Part shown: positions 9,378-20,123 of the stretch, one piece after another
Numbering within the stretch: the stretch's first letter is position 1
Layout: every line of letters starts with the position of its first letter
NCBI RefSeq assembly: GCF_040958095.1
Contig: NC_091175.1
Span: 23,283,179-23,347,178, forward strand
Length of the DNA: 64,000 nt
Source of the DNA: Procambarus clarkii
Taxonomy: Eukaryota > Arthropoda > Malacostraca > Decapoda > Cambaridae
Direction of reading: 5' to 3'
The notes under the pieces: model-generated
The model's input: only the letters and a program-made list of their open reading frames with translations
Told to the model about the DNA's origin: nothing
The model's database searches: none
Translations under genes and position numbers: made by a program

Positions 9378-10204
9378 GGTGACTCTAGTGGGAGCCCTGA
9401 GGACAGAGTTGGACTCTCTGCGGGAGGAGGTGCGTCAGCTTAAAAAACAACGAGAAGTAACGAAGGAGGAGACCAGCAGTAAAGGGACCTCGTCTTGGAG
9501 AGTTGCGAAAGACAGGGGCCTTAAGAAGACTGATAAAGCCGCCTTCAAACGCCATAGCAACTTCAAATTCATTTGACGTTTTGGAGGACGAGTGCTGTGG
9601 AGAGACTGTGGATCGCGCAAAAGGGAAAGCAACGAAGAGAAAGGAAGCGCAGGCCCCTCAGAAAGTAAAGGAAGTACCTAAGCAAACATTAGTTGTGGGA
9701 GATTCCCAGATAAGGTATTTGGATAGAACGTTTTGTGCTAGAGATAGGGGGAACAGGTTAAGGGTTTGCTATCCCGGAGCTGGCATTGGTGATATTATAA
9801 ACAACATGAATGATATTATGGCTGGTAATGGGAACAATCCCATTATTTGCATTAGCGTGGGAGGAAATGATGTTGGTCGAGTCAGGAGTGAGGAACTGAT
9901 TCAGAGGTATAAAACAGCCATAGAGTTAGTTAGGAGCAAGGGAGGAATCCCGATCATATGTGGCATTCTTCCAAGAAAGGGAGTGGGAAATGAATGGATA
10001 TCGAGGGCACTTGGTGTCAATTGCCGGCTGGAAAGATATTGCAAATCAAATGCAATATCTTTCATAGACAACTGGGAACACTTCTATGGAAGAAATGAAA
10101 TGTATGCTCGTGATGGGGTGCATCTATCGAGAGCTGGGGTTGTTGCTGTTGCGAACTCGCTAGAAGAAGCGGTTAGAGGTGTTTGTTTGGGTTTAAACTG
10201 TTAG
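9378..10204 (+). pseudogene. LINE-A ORF1, 5'-truncated, one frameshift
   Basis: Matches the intact ORF1 at 53951-54802, but the first eight codons are missing and two bases are lost near 9530 (AGACTGATAAAG for AGACTTTGATAAAG). Downstream of the shift the SGNH esterase is complete: GDS serine block, GGND block, and the D-x-x-H block in DGVHLS. It ends TTA-AAC-TGT-TAG at 10204. The family role is as ORF1 protein, probably RNA or membrane binding with esterase activity as in CR1/L2-type ORF1 proteins. Confidence 0.88.
10192..10204 (+). promoter_or_regulatory. putative -1 frameshift site at ORF1/ORF2 junction
   Basis: The heptamer TTTAAAC (10192-10198) is read T-TTA-AAC in the ORF1 frame, followed by TGT and the ORF1 stop TAG (10202-10204). 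Slipping back one base gives TTT-AAA, which is exactly the frame of ORF2. That frame is open through the junction, with its last upstream stop at 10174-10176. The same heptamer is kept in nine LINE-A copies in the window. No strong downstream stem is evident. An ATG at 10216 also allows reinitiation, so this is a candidate. Confidence 0.5.
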
Positions 10205-10215
10205 TAGATAGAGGT

Positions 10216-13152
10216 ATGGGAATTGATTTGGAGGAAGGAGGTAATAAAAGTATGTGTTTGTGGGAGAAAGGAATTGGCAAAACGATCAGGGAAAGAGAAG
10301 GTCCGCAAAATAACAATTCACTTAGGGTATATTACACTAACAGTAGAAGTCTAAGAAATAAAATTAACGAATTAAATGCTCTTGTCTGCACAGAAAAAAT
10401 AGATATTATTGCACTTACCGAAACGTGGATGAATGTAGAAAATAGAGAACTATTAGCTGAATATCAAATATATGGATTTAAACTATTTCACACAGATAGA
10501 TATATTAGACGAGGAGGTGGAGTAGCCATATATGTTAGGGACAATTTGAAATGTAGTCTCAAAGAGGGAATCAAAACAGAGCCACACACAGAAACTATTT
10601 GGATTGAATTAAACGAAAAAGCTAATAATATTATAATAGGAGTAATATATAGGCCACCAAATTTAGACAGAATGGAAGCAAAGCATCTATGGGATGAAAT
10701 ATCTAGAGCATCTAGATCTAACAGTATTTATGTCATGGGTGACTTTAATTTTAGCGGAATAAACTGGTTGAACAAAACAGGGAATAGTGAAGCAGAAGAT
10801 TTTCTAGAATTAATTGACGATTGCTTTCTTACGCAACACATTAAGGAACCAACACGGGAAAATAATATTTTAGATTTAGTGTTAACTAACAGGGAAACGC
10901 AAATTAATGACATCGAAATAGGGAGTGAGCTAGGGAGCAGTGATCACAAAGAAATCAGATTTAGCATAGAATGGAATAGACCAGTAGGAGAAAATTCTGT
11001 TAAAGTGCCAGATTTTCGAAAAGCTGATTTTAATAGCCTAAGAAATTTTTTGGGTCAAATTGATTGGAAAGGCTTGGGTATGGGGTGTGGGCCGGTCTTG
11101 GAGCGAGACATGAACCCAGCGATAGGTGACTTAAATGGGGATTTCGATGTGGATTCAATATATAACTTATTTAAGAATATTCTAAACAAAGCACAGGAAC
11201 GTAGTATACCATACAAATTGAATAGATCGTATACTAATGACCCAAAGTGGATAACAAAGAATTTGAAGAACCTTATAGGTAAAAAGAGAGCTTGGTACAA
11301 AAGGATTAAAAATGGGGAGGTCACTTTAGAACAGGAATTCGTACAACTGGTTAGAAATGTTAAAAAAGAGATAAGGAAAGCAAAAAGAAACTATGAAGTT
11401 CGCATAGCAGGGCAAGCAAAGACAAATCCTAAAGGGTTTTTTCAGTTATATCGTACTAAGACTAGGGAAAGGATAGGTCCATTAAAAACTGAGACAGGTC
11501 AAATAACAGATAGTGATGAAGAGATGAGTAGTATTTTTAATAAATATTTTGTATCTGTATTTACTAAAGAGGAACTTAACAATATGCCTTCAGCCGAACA
11601 AGTCTATGTGGGTGGGGACGAGGACAGGTTGACGAGTTTAGCAGTTACCAGGGAGGATGTTCTTAAACAAATAGTAAAACTCAAACCAAACAAATCCCCA
11701 GGGCCGGATGAAGTGTTTGCTAGGGTGCTTAAAGAATGCAAAGAGGAGCTTTGTGACCCACTGTCAACCATATTTAATAAATCAATAGAGTCAGGCAGAG
11801 TGCCAGAGTTTTGGAAAGTTGCTAATGTGATACCAGTTTTTAAGAAAGGAGATAGATCACTTGCGTCTAACTATCGACCAATTAGCCTAACGTCTATTGT
11901 GGGAAAGTTACTCGAATCTATAATAGCAAATAAAATTCGTCTTCATCTTGAAAAACATAAATTAATAATTGAGTCGCAACATGGTTTTATAAATGGCCGT
12001 TCATGTTTAACAAATTTGTTATCTTTTTATTCTAGCATTGTTGAGGCAGTTGATAGTGGTAAGGATTGCGATGTTGTATACCTTGACTTTAGCAAAGCTT
12101 TTGATACAGTGCCACATGAAAGACTGATTAAAAAAATAGAGTCTCATGGTATTGGGGGTGCTATATTAAGCTGGATTAGGGCATGGCTATACCGAAGGAA
12201 ACAGAGAGTTAGTATAAATGGAATCAAGTCAGAGTGGGAAAATGTTGTAAGTGGAGTGCCTCAAGGCTCTGTCCTGGGACCTCTGTTGTTTATAATATAT
12301 ATAAATGATTTAGATTCAGGTTTGAGTAGCAACATTTGCAAATTTGCCGATGATACGAAAATCGGTAGGGAAATTAATTCGGAGGAGGACTCACTATCAC
12401 TTCAAGTTGATCTAGATAGGGTTTTGAAATGGTCAAAGGATTGGCAGATGCAGTTTAATGCTGATAAATGTAAAGTTCTGAGGTTAGGAAATGATGATAG
12501 AGTTACAAGATACGAGCTAGATGGTGTTGTGATTGCGAAGTCGGATTGCGAAAGGGATCTGGGAGTTATGATTAGTAAGAATTTAAAACAAAAGGATCAA
12601 TGCATAAATGTTCGTAATAAGGCAAATCGGACACTTGGATTTATTAATCGCAGCGTTAGTAACAAGACACCTGGTGTGGTTCTCAAGCTATATCTTGCTC
12701 TAGTTAGGCCCCATTTAGATTATGCAGTTCAGTTTTGGTCGCCATATTATAGAATGGATATAAATTCACTTGAACGTGTCCAGCGTAGGATGACTAAGTT
12801 AATTCCCCAAGTTAGAAATCTTTCATATGAAGAAAGATTAACAAAGCTTAAGTTGCATTCACTGGAAAGGCGAAGAGTTAGGGGTGACATGATAGAGGTT
12901 TACAAGTGGATGAATGGACATAACCGGGGGAATATTAATAGGGTATTAAAAGTATCAACACAGGACAGAACACGAAACAATGGATATAAATTGGATAAGT
13001 TTAGATTTAGGAAAGACTTGGGTAAATACTGGTTCAGTAACAGGGTTGTTGATTTGTGGAACCAATTGCCGCGTAACATTGTGGAGGTGGGGTCCCTCGA
13101 TTGTTTCAAGCACGGGTTGGACAAGTATATGAGTGGGATTGGGTGGTTATAG
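10216..13152 (+). CDS. LINE-A ORF2: APE endonuclease/reverse transcriptase (intact)
   Basis: An uninterrupted 978-codon frame from the ATG 11 nt after the ORF1 stop. The endonuclease occupies about residues 38-250: N in YYTNSRSL, E in LTETW (about 69), Y in VIYRPP, GDFN (175-178) and SDH (242-244). The RT follows, with motif A YLDFSKAFDTV (about 622-632), motif B SGVPQGSVLGP (679 onward) and motif C FADD (710-713). All expected catalytic residues are present. The C-terminal region (LALVRPHLDYAVQFWSPYY, then WNQLPRN) is typical of CR1-like elements. It nicks target DNA and copies the element RNA by target-primed reverse transcription. Minor private changes (WLYRR for WLYQR) are outside the motifs. 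Confidence 0.93.
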   Translation: MGIDLEEGGNKSMCLWEKGIGKTIREREGPQNNNSLRVYYTNSRSLRNKINELNALVCTEKIDIIALTETWMNVENRELLAEYQIYGFKLFHTDRYIRRGGGVAIYVRDNLKCSLKEGIKTEPHTETIWIELNEKANNIIIGVIYRPPNLDRMEAKHLWDEISRASRSNSIYVMGDFNFSGINWLNKTGNSEAEDFLELIDDCFLTQHIKEPTRENNILDLVLTNRETQINDIEIGSELGSSDHKEIRFSIEWNRPVGENSVKVPDFRKADFNSLRNFLGQIDWKGLGMGCGPVLERDMNPAIGDLNGDFDVDSIYNLFKNILNKAQERSIPYKLNRSYTNDPKWITKNLKNLIGKKRAWYKRIKNGEVTLEQEFVQLVRNVKKEIRKAKRNYEVRIAGQAKTNPKGFFQLYRTKTRERIGPLKTETGQITDSDEEMSSIFNKYFVSVFTKEELNNMPSAEQVYVGGDEDRLTSLAVTREDVLKQIVKLKPNKSPGPDEVFARVLKECKEELCDPLSTIFNKSIESGRVPEFWKVANVIPVFKKGDRSLASNYRPISLTSIVGKLLESIIANKIRLHLEKHKLIIESQHGFINGRSCLTNLLSFYSSIVEAVDSGKDCDVVYLDFSKAFDTVPHERLIKKIESHGIGGAILSWIRAWLYRRKQRVSINGIKSEWENVVSGVPQGSVLGPLLFIIYINDLDSGLSSNICKFADDTKIGREINSEEDSLSLQVDLDRVLKWSKDWQMQFNADKCKVLRLGNDDRVTRYELDGVVIAKSDCERDLGVMISKNLKQKDQCINVRNKANRTLGFINRSVSNKTPGVVLKLYLALVRPHLDYAVQFWSPYYRMDINSLERVQRRMTKLIPQVRNLSYEERLTKLKLHSLERRRVRGDMIEVYKWMNGHNRGNINRVLKVSTQDRTRNNGYKLDKFRFRKDLGKYWFSNRVVDLWNQLPRNIVEVGSLDCFKHGLDKYMSGIGWL

Positions 13153-13225
13153 AATAGGAGCTGCCTCGTATGGGCCAATAGGCCTTCTGCAGTTACCTTT
13201 GTTCTTATGTTCTTATGTTCTTATG
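13153..13225 (+). repeat. LINE-A 3' UTR and 8-bp tail
   Basis: About 70 nt after the ORF2 stop, containing GGGCCAATAGGCC (a GGCC-AATA-GGCC mini-stem) and CTGCAG, then TTTG and tandem copies of TTCTTATG. This 3' end is nearly identical in all 17 or more LINE-A termini, as expected for the part recognised by the element's RT. An octamer tail fits the CR1 clade. Confidence 0.85.
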
Positions 13226-13484
13226 TATCATCATTACAGAAATTTACATTTATCAGCATTAAACTGCATCTGCCAATCCTTCGACCATTTCAAAACCCTA
13301 TCTAGATCAACTTGAAGTGATAGTGAGTCCTCCTCCGAATTAATTTCCCTACCGATTTTCGTATCATCGGCAAATTTGCAAATGTTGCTACTCAAACCTG
13401 AATCTAAATCATTTATATATATTATAAACAACAGAGGTCCCAGGACAGAGCCCTGAGGTACCCCACTTACAACATTTTCCCACT
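13226..13484 (-). mobile_element. LINE-A copy 6 (second part of copy 4), RT palm
   Basis: Minus-strand ORF2 segment encoding GVPQGSVLGPLLFIIYINDL and FADDTKI. It follows copy 5 and continues copy 4. It ends in TTTTCCCACT (13475-13484), duplicated at 14091-14100 by the guest LINE. Confidence 0.88.
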
Positions 13485-14090
13485 GATTGATTGATTGATA
13501 AAGATTAAGCCACCCAAGAGGTGGCACGGGCATGAATAGCCCGTAAGTGGTACAATTTTTTTTCCCAGTATTCTATGGTTGCATTTAACTATCAAGCTGT
13601 TATCGTGGGGGAGGATACTGCTTCACAGTCTTTATGAGGGTGTCCAGCTGCTGGACACCTTTGTTGACCAGGAGAGTGGCTGTGTTGATGGCTTCAGGGT
13701 GGCCACTGTATGATTCAGGAACTCTTAAAGCTCTTCTAAGGTCATTGGTTGCTTCACATTCCAGAAGATAGTGAAGTAATGGCTTTTCTGTGACAGTTTG
13801 GCAGAAGATGCACTCTCTCTGTCGGGGTTCACCAATCTCCCAGGTGCATCTGTAACCTAGACGTAGTCTATATAGCCTAACTGCTATTTCCCTGTGGATT
13901 CCTTTTGGGATATTTAACCTTTCTAATTTGGTTGCCTGAAGATACCATGTTGCAGATGGCGAACCTTCAGCTATTCTCTGGTGTAGGTAGGCTTTGTTGA
14001 GATGTGAGAGTTTGTTGGTGATGATGTTTTTTTATATTCTCTAGGCTGGGTTGAATTGTTTTATGTATCACTGGATGACGAGTTGCCACT
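13485..14090 (-). mobile_element. 5'-truncated I/Jockey-like LINE 3' end
   Basis: A 606-bp insert with a perfect 10-bp target duplication (TTTTCCCACT at 13475-13484 and 14091-14100). On the minus strand it encodes the C-terminus of a LINE ORF2 and ends in a conserved hairpin tail and TCAATCAATCAATC repeats. The tail contains two perfect 6-bp hairpins, ACGGGC-TATTCAT-GCCCGT and GCCACC-TCTTG-GGTGGC. The same tail is found in the SINE at 27257-27738. Confidence 0.8.
13600..14088 (-). pseudogene. I-like LINE ORF2 C-terminus with CCHC motif
   Basis: The frame reads AYLHQRIAEGSPSATWYLQ, then KLERLNIPKGIHREIAVRLY, then CIFCQTVTEKPLLHYLLEC, and stops at TAA (13600-13602). The cysteine/histidine spacing C-x2-C-x9-H-x4-C is the zinc-knuckle-like motif near the C-terminus of I/Jockey-type LINE proteins. 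An extra A in a run near 14030 shifts the frame upstream. It is only the last 160 or so codons; no RT is left. Confidence 0.75.
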
Positions 14091-14100
14091 TTTTCCCACT

Positions 14101-14888
14101 CTGACTTGACTCCATTTATACTAACTCTCTGTTTCCTTTGGTATAGCCATGCCCTAATCCAGCTTAATATAGCATCCCCAATACCATGAGACTCTAACTT
14201 TTTAATCAGTCTTTCATGTGGCACTGTATCAAAAGCTTTGCTAAAGTCAAGGTACACAACATCGCAATCCTTACCACTATCAACTGCCTCAACAATGCTA
14301 GAATAAAAAGATAACAAATTTGTTAAACATGAACGGCCATTTATAAAACCATGTTGCGACTCAATTATTAATTTATGTTTTTCAAGATGAAGACGAATTT
14401 TATTTGCTATTGTAGATTCGAGTAACTTTCCCACAATAGACGTTAGGCTAATTGGTCGATAGTTAGACGCAAGTGATCTATCTCCTTTCTTAAAAACTGG
14501 TATCACATTAGCAACTTTCCAAAACTCTGGCACTCTGCCTGACTTTATTGATTTATTAAATATGGTAGACAATGGGTCACAAAGCTCCTCTTTGCATTCT
14601 TTAAGCACCCTGGCAAACACTTCATCCGGCCCTGGGGATTTGTTTGGTTTGAGTTTTACTATTTGTTTAAGAACATCCTCCCTGGTAACTGCTAAACTCG
14701 TCAACCTGTCCTCGTCCCCACCCACATAGACTTGTTCGGCTGAAGGCATATTGTTAAGTTCCTCTTTAGTAAATACAGATACAAAATATTTATTAAAAAT
14801 ACTACTCATCTCTTCATCACTATCTGATATTTGACCTGTCTCAGTTTGTAATGGACCTATCCTTTCCCTAGTCTTAGTACGATATAAC
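14101..14888 (-). mobile_element. LINE-A copy 6 continued (RT N-terminal part)
   Basis: Minus-strand ORF2 from the TTTTCCCACT duplication up to the YRTKTRERIG segment, broken at 14888 by copy 7. It encodes YLDFSKAFDTVPHERL and NYRPISLTS. The frame is largely open (within 13967-14980), so this copy is not very old. Confidence 0.87.
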
Positions 14889-15279
14889 ATAAGAACATAA
14901 GAACATAAGAACAAAGGTAACTGCAGAAGGCCTATTGGCCCATACGAGGCAGCTCCTATTCTATAACCACCCAATCCCACTCATATACTTGTCCAACCCG
15001 TGCTTGAAACAATCGAGGGACCCCACCTCCACAATGTTACGCGGCAATTGGTTCCACAAATCAACAACCCTGTTACTGAACCAGTATTTACCCAAGTCTT
15101 TCCTAAATCTAAACTTATCCAATTTATATCCATTGTTTCGTGTTCTGTCCTGTGTTGATACTTTTAATACCCTATTAATATCCCCCCGGTTATGTCCATT
15201 CATCCACTTGTAAACTTCTATCATGTCACCCCTAACTCTTCGCCTTTCCAGTGAATGCAACTTAAGCTTTGTTAATCTT
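14889..15279 (-). mobile_element. LINE-A copy 7, short 5'-truncated insertion
   Basis: Minus-strand tail, 3' UTR and last ORF2 codons, inserted in copy 6 at GATATAAC. Left (AGTACGATATAAC) and right (AGTCTAATCTAAC, 15283-15295) flanks are similar and may be an imperfect target duplication. Copy 6 resumes after it with CTGAAAAAACCC. Confidence 0.85.
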
Positions 15280-15795
15280 AAAAGTCTAATCTAACTGAAA
15301 AAACCCTTTAGGATTTGTCTTTGCTTGCCCTGCTAAGCGAACTTCATAGTTTCTTTTTGCTTTCCTTATCTCTTTTTTAACATTTCTAACCAGTTGTACG
15401 AATTCCTGTTCTAAACTGACCTCCCCATTTTTAATCCTTTTGTACCAAGCTCTCTTTTTACCTATAAGGTTCTTCAAATTCTTTGTTATCCACTTTGGGT
15501 CATTGGTATTCGATCTATTCAATTTGTATGGTACACTACGTTCCTGTGCTTTGTTTAGAATGTTCTTAAATAAGTTATATATTGAATCCACATCGAAATC
15601 CCCATTTACGTCACCTATCGCTGGGTTCATGTCTCGCTCCAAGACCGGCCCACACCCCATGCCCAAGACTTTCCAATCAATTTGACCCAAAAAATTTCTA
15701 AGGCTATTAAAATCAGCTTTTCGAAAATCTGGCACTTTAACAGAATTTTCTCCACCAGGTCTATTCCATTCTATGCTAAATCTGATTTCTTTGTG
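15280..15795 (-). mobile_element. LINE-A copy 6, 5'-most remaining part
   Basis: Minus-strand ORF2 linker between endonuclease and RT (VPDFRKADFNSLRNFLGQID to KTNPKGFFQL; open frame 15286-15735). The copy ends at TTCTTTGTG, where copy 2 resumes, so it was 5'-truncated at insertion. Confidence 0.85.
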
Positions 15796-16465
15796 TTGAG
15801 ATTGCGAAGTCGAATTGCGAAAGGGATCTGGGAGTTATGATTAGTAAGAATTTATAACAAAAGGATCAATGCATAAATGTTCGTAACAAGGCAAATCGGA
15901 CACTTGGATTTATTAATCGCAGCGTTAGTAACAAGACACCTGGTGTGGTTCTCAAGCTATATCTTGCTCTAGTTAGGCCCCATTTAGATTATGCAGTTCA
16001 GTTTTGGTCGCCATATTATAGAATGGATATAAATTCACTTGAACGTGTCCAGCGTAGGATGACTAAGTTAATTCCCCAAATTAGAAATCTTTCATATGAA
16101 GAAAGATTAACACAGCTTAAGTTGCATTCACTGTTAGGGGTGACATGATAGAGGTTTACAAGTGGGTGAATGGACATAACAAAGGGGATATTAATAGGGT
16201 ATTAAAAGTATCAACACAAGACAGAACACGAAACAATGGGTATAAATTGGATAAGTTTAGATTTAGGAAAGACTTGGGTAAATACTGGTTCAGTAACAGG
16301 GTTGTTGATTTGTGGAACCAATTGCCGCGTAACATTGTGGAGGTGGGGTCCCTCGATTGTTTCAAGCATGGGTTGGACATGTATATGAGTGGGATTGGGT
16401 GGTTATAAATAGGAGCTGCCTCGTATGGGCCAATAGGCCTTCTGCAGTTGCCTTTGTTCTTATGT
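15793..16465 (+). mobile_element. LINE-A copy 2, 3' part
   Basis: Plus-strand ORF2 3' end starting with GTGTTGAGATTGCGAAG, the exact continuation of the break at 7666, through WNQLPRN to the tail near 16465. There is a stop and small deletions near 15850 and 16130 (the SLLGVT break). It closes the inner nest. Confidence 0.88.
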
Positions 16466-16489
16466 TCTTTCCTAAATCTAAACTTATCC

Positions 16490-19249
16490 AATTTATACCC
16501 ATTGTTTCGTGTTCTGTCTTGAGTTGATACTGTTAATACCCTATTAATATCCCCTTTGTTATGTCCATTCAACCACATGTAAACTTCTATCATGTCACCC
16601 CTAACTTTTCGTCTTTCCACTGAATGCAATTTAAGCTTTATTAATCTTTCTTCATATGAAAGACTTCTTATTTAGGGAATTAACTTTGTCATCCTACGCT
16701 GGACACGTTCAAGTGAATTTATATCCATTCTATAGTACGGCGACCAAAACTGAACTGCATAATCTAAATGGGGCCTAACCAGAGCAAGATATAGCTGAAG
16801 AACCACACCAGGTGTCTTGTTACTAACGCTTCGATTAATAAATCCCAGTGTCCTATTCGCCTCATTACGAACATTTATGCATTGATCCTTTTGTTTTAAA
16901 TTCTTACTAATCATAACTCCCAGATACCTTTCGCAATCTCAACACCATCTAGCTCGTATCTTGTAACTCTTATCATCATTACCCAGCCTAAAAACTGTAC
17001 ATTTATCAGCATTAAACTGCATCTGCCAATCTTTTGACCATTCTAAAACCCTATTTAGATCAACTTGAAGTGATAGCGAGTCTTCTTTCGCGTTGATTTC
17101 CCTACCGATTTTTGTATCATCTGAAAATTTGCAGATGTTGCTACTCAAACCTGAATCTAAATCATTTATATATATTATAAACAACAGAGGTCCCAAGACA
17201 GAGCCCTGAGGTACTCCACTATCAACATTATCCCACTCTGACTTAGCCCCATTTATACTAACTCTCTATTTCCTTTGGAATAGCCATGCCCTAATCCAAG
17301 TTAATATAGCACCCCCAATACCATGAGCTTCTATTTTTTTAATTAGTCTTTCATGTGGCACTGTATCAAAAGCTTTGCTAAAGTCAAGGTACACAACATC
17401 ACAATCCTTACCACTATCAACTGCCTCAACTATGCTGGAATAATAAGTTAGCAAATTTGTTAAACATGAACGGCCATTTGTAAAACCATGTTGCGAATCA
17501 TTTATTAATATATGTTTTTCAAGATGGAGACGAATTGTATTTGCAATTATTGATTCAAGTAACTTTCCCACAATAGACGTTAGGCAAATTGGCCGATAGT
17601 TTGACGCAAGTGATCTATCTCCTTTCTTAAAAATTGGTACCACATTAGCTACCTTCCATGACTCTGGCACTCTGCCTAACTCTATTGATTAATTAAATAT
17701 GGTAGACAGTGGCTCGGAAAGCTCCTCTTTGCATTCTTTAAGCACCCTGGCAAACACTTCATCCGGCCCTGGGGATTTGTTTGGGTTTTAGTTTTACTAA
17801 TTGTTTAATTACATCCTCCCTGGTAACTACTAAACTAGTCAACCTGTCCTCATCCCCACCCACATAGACTTGTTCGGCTGAAGGCATATTGTTAAGTTCT
17901 TCTTTAGTAAATACAGATATAAAATATTTGTTAAAAATACTACTCATCTCCTTGTCATTATCCTTTATTTGACCTGTCTCAGATTTTAATGGACCTATCT
18001 TTCCCTAGTCTTAGTTCGATATAACTGAAAAAAACCTTTAGGATTTGACTTTACTTGCTCTGCTATGCGAACTTCATAGTTTCTTTTTGCTTTCCTAATC
18101 TCTTTTTTAACGTTTCTAACCAGTTGTATGAATTCCTGTTCTAAACTGACTTCCCCATTCCTAATCCTTTTGTACCAAGCTCTCTTTTTACCTATAAGGT
18201 TCTTTAAATTATTTGTTATCCACTTTGGGTCATTAGTATTCGATCTATTCAATTTGTATGGTATACTACGTTCCTGTGCTTTGTTTAGAATATTCTTAAA
18301 TAAGTTATATATTAAATCCACATCGAAATCCCCTTTTACCTCATCTTTCGCTGGGTTCATGTCTGGCTCCAAGACCGGCCCACACCCCATACCCAAGACT
18401 CTCCAATCTATTTGACCCAAAAAATTTCTTAGGCTATTAAAATCAGCTTTTCGAAAATCTGGCACTTTAACTGAATTTTCTCCTACAGGTCTGTTCCATT
18501 CTATGCTAAATCTGATTTCTTTGTGATCACTGTTCTCTAGCTCACTCCCTATTTCGATGTCATTAATTTGTGTTTCCCTGTTAGTTAACACTAAATCTAA
18601 AATATTATTTTCCCGTGTTGGTTCCTTAATGTGTTGCGTAAGAAAGCAATCGTCAATTAATTTAGAAAATCTTCTGCTTCACTATTCCCTGTTTTGTTCA
18701 ACCAGTTTATTCCACTGAAGTTAAAGTCACCCATAACATAAATACTGTTAGATCTAGATGCTCTAGATATTTCATCCCATAGATGCTTTGCTTCCATTCT
18801 GTCTAAATTTGGTGGCCTATATATAACTCCTATTATAATATTATTTGCTTTTTCGTTTAATTCTATCCAAATAGTTTCTGTGTGTGGCTCAGTTTTGATT
18901 CCCTCTTTGAGACTACATTTCAAATTGTCCCTAACATATATGGCTACTCCCCCTCCTAGTCTAATATATCTGTGTGAAATAGTTTAAATCCATTTATTTG
19001 ATATTCAGCTAATAGTTCTCAATTTTCTACATTCATCCACGTTTCGGTAAGTGCAATAATATCTATTTTTTCTGTGTAGAGAAGAGCATTTAATTCGTTA
19101 ATTTTATTTCTTAGACTTCTACTGCTAGTGTAATATACCCTAAGTGAATTGTTATTTTGAGGCCCTTTTCTTTCCCTGATCATTTTGCCAATTCTTTTCT
19201 CCCACGAACACATACTTTTATTACCTCCTTCCTCTAAATCAATTCCCAT
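16490..19249 (-). pseudogene. LINE-A ORF2 (old subfamily, decayed)
   Basis: The whole endonuclease-RT is traceable from ATG 19249 to the C-terminus. It is broken near 18940-19020, 18660 (stop at EDFLN), 18000, 17770-17790 (extra base at KPKQIPRAG), 17690, 17265 and 16935-16945. The FADD box reads FSDD. It has the LTETW, GDFNFSGINW, YLDFSKAFDTV and NYRPICLTS motifs. Not functional. Confidence 0.88.
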
Positions 19250-19261
19250 ACCACTATCTAC

Positions 19262-20123
19262 TAACAGTTTAAACCCAAACAAACACCTCTAACCACTTCT
19301 TCCAACGAGTTCGCAACAGCAACAACCCCAGCCCTCGATAGATGAACCCCATCACGAGCATACATTTCATTTCTTCCATAGAAGTGTTCTCAGTTGTCTA
19401 TGAAAGATATTGCATTTGATTTGCAATATCTTTCCAGCCGGCAATTGACACCAAATGCCCTCGACATCCATTCATTACCCACTCCCTTTCTTGGAAGAAT
19501 GCCACATATGATCGGGATTCCTCCCTTGCTCCTAACTAATTCAATGGTTGTCCTGAATCTCTGTATTAGTTCCTCACTCCTAACTCGTCCAACATCATTA
19601 CCACACTGCACTAATACAAATAATGGGTTTGTTCCCATTTCCCATCATAATATCATTCATGTTTCCAACAATATCACCAATTCCAGCTCCCGGATAGCAA
19701 ACCCTTAATCTGTTCCCCCTACATCTGGCACAAAACGTTCTGTCTAAATACCTCACCTGGGAATCTCCCACAACCAAAATTCGCTTCGGTACCTCCTTAA
19801 CTTTCTGAGCAGCCAGAGGGGCCTGTGCTCCGCCGCTCCTCGCTGATTTCTGTTCCGAGTGAACTGCAGGCTCACCACAGCACTCGTCCTCCAACACGGC
19901 AAATGAATTTGCTGTCCTTAGCGCATCTGTAGGCGGCCTTGTCAAGGTCCTCTTAAGACCCCTGTCCTTAACGACTCTCCACGATGAGGTCCCGTCAACA
20001 CTGGTCTCCTCCTTCGTTTCCTCCCGAAGTCTCAGCCATCGTACCTCCTCCAGCAGGGAATCCATCTCTGCTCTCAGAGCTCCAACCAGACTCACCAAAT
20101 CCTTCACTAATCCTTCTATTATT
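19262..20123 (-). pseudogene. LINE-A ORF1 (old subfamily, decayed SGNH esterase)
   Basis: Coiled-coil N-terminus (GALRAEMDSLLEEVRWLRL), GDSQVRYLD serine block, then a frameshift near 19605 before the GGND block (ISAVW stop), and a C-terminal half in another frame. The start codon of the related 5' end at 58511 (ATG GAA GGA) is ATA here. The TTTAAAC junction is preserved (reverse complement at 19267-19273). Confidence 0.85.

Larger units (their letters stand above)
9378..13225 (+). mobile_element. LINE-A copy 5, young, nearly full length
   Basis: Plus-strand copy that starts at ORF1 codon 8-9 and runs through an intact ORF2 to three 8-bp tail repeats. It splits minus-strand copy 4/6. It differs from the copies at 37102 and 42247 by few substitutions, so it is one of the youngest insertions. 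ORF1 carries a 2-bp deletion. Confidence 0.92.

Noticed and set aside
10183-10215. ORF2 start at a TTG codon (10183)
   Set aside because: Eukaryotic initiation there is unlikely; ATG 10216, or frameshifting from ORF1, explains the open frame upstream.
10728-11324. Antisense frames of 61 and 89 codons with hydrophobic composition
   Set aside because: Shadows of the LINE-A endonuclease and linker; same in every copy.
12900-13178. Antisense open frame of about 92 codons (YLSNPCLKQSRDPTS) present in many places
   Set aside because: It is the complement of the conserved ORF2 C-terminus and recurs only because LINE-A recurs.
13485-14090. Reading the whole 13967-14980 frame as one gene
   Set aside because: It is a chance in-frame fusion of LINE-A RT with the guest LINE across the insertion junction.
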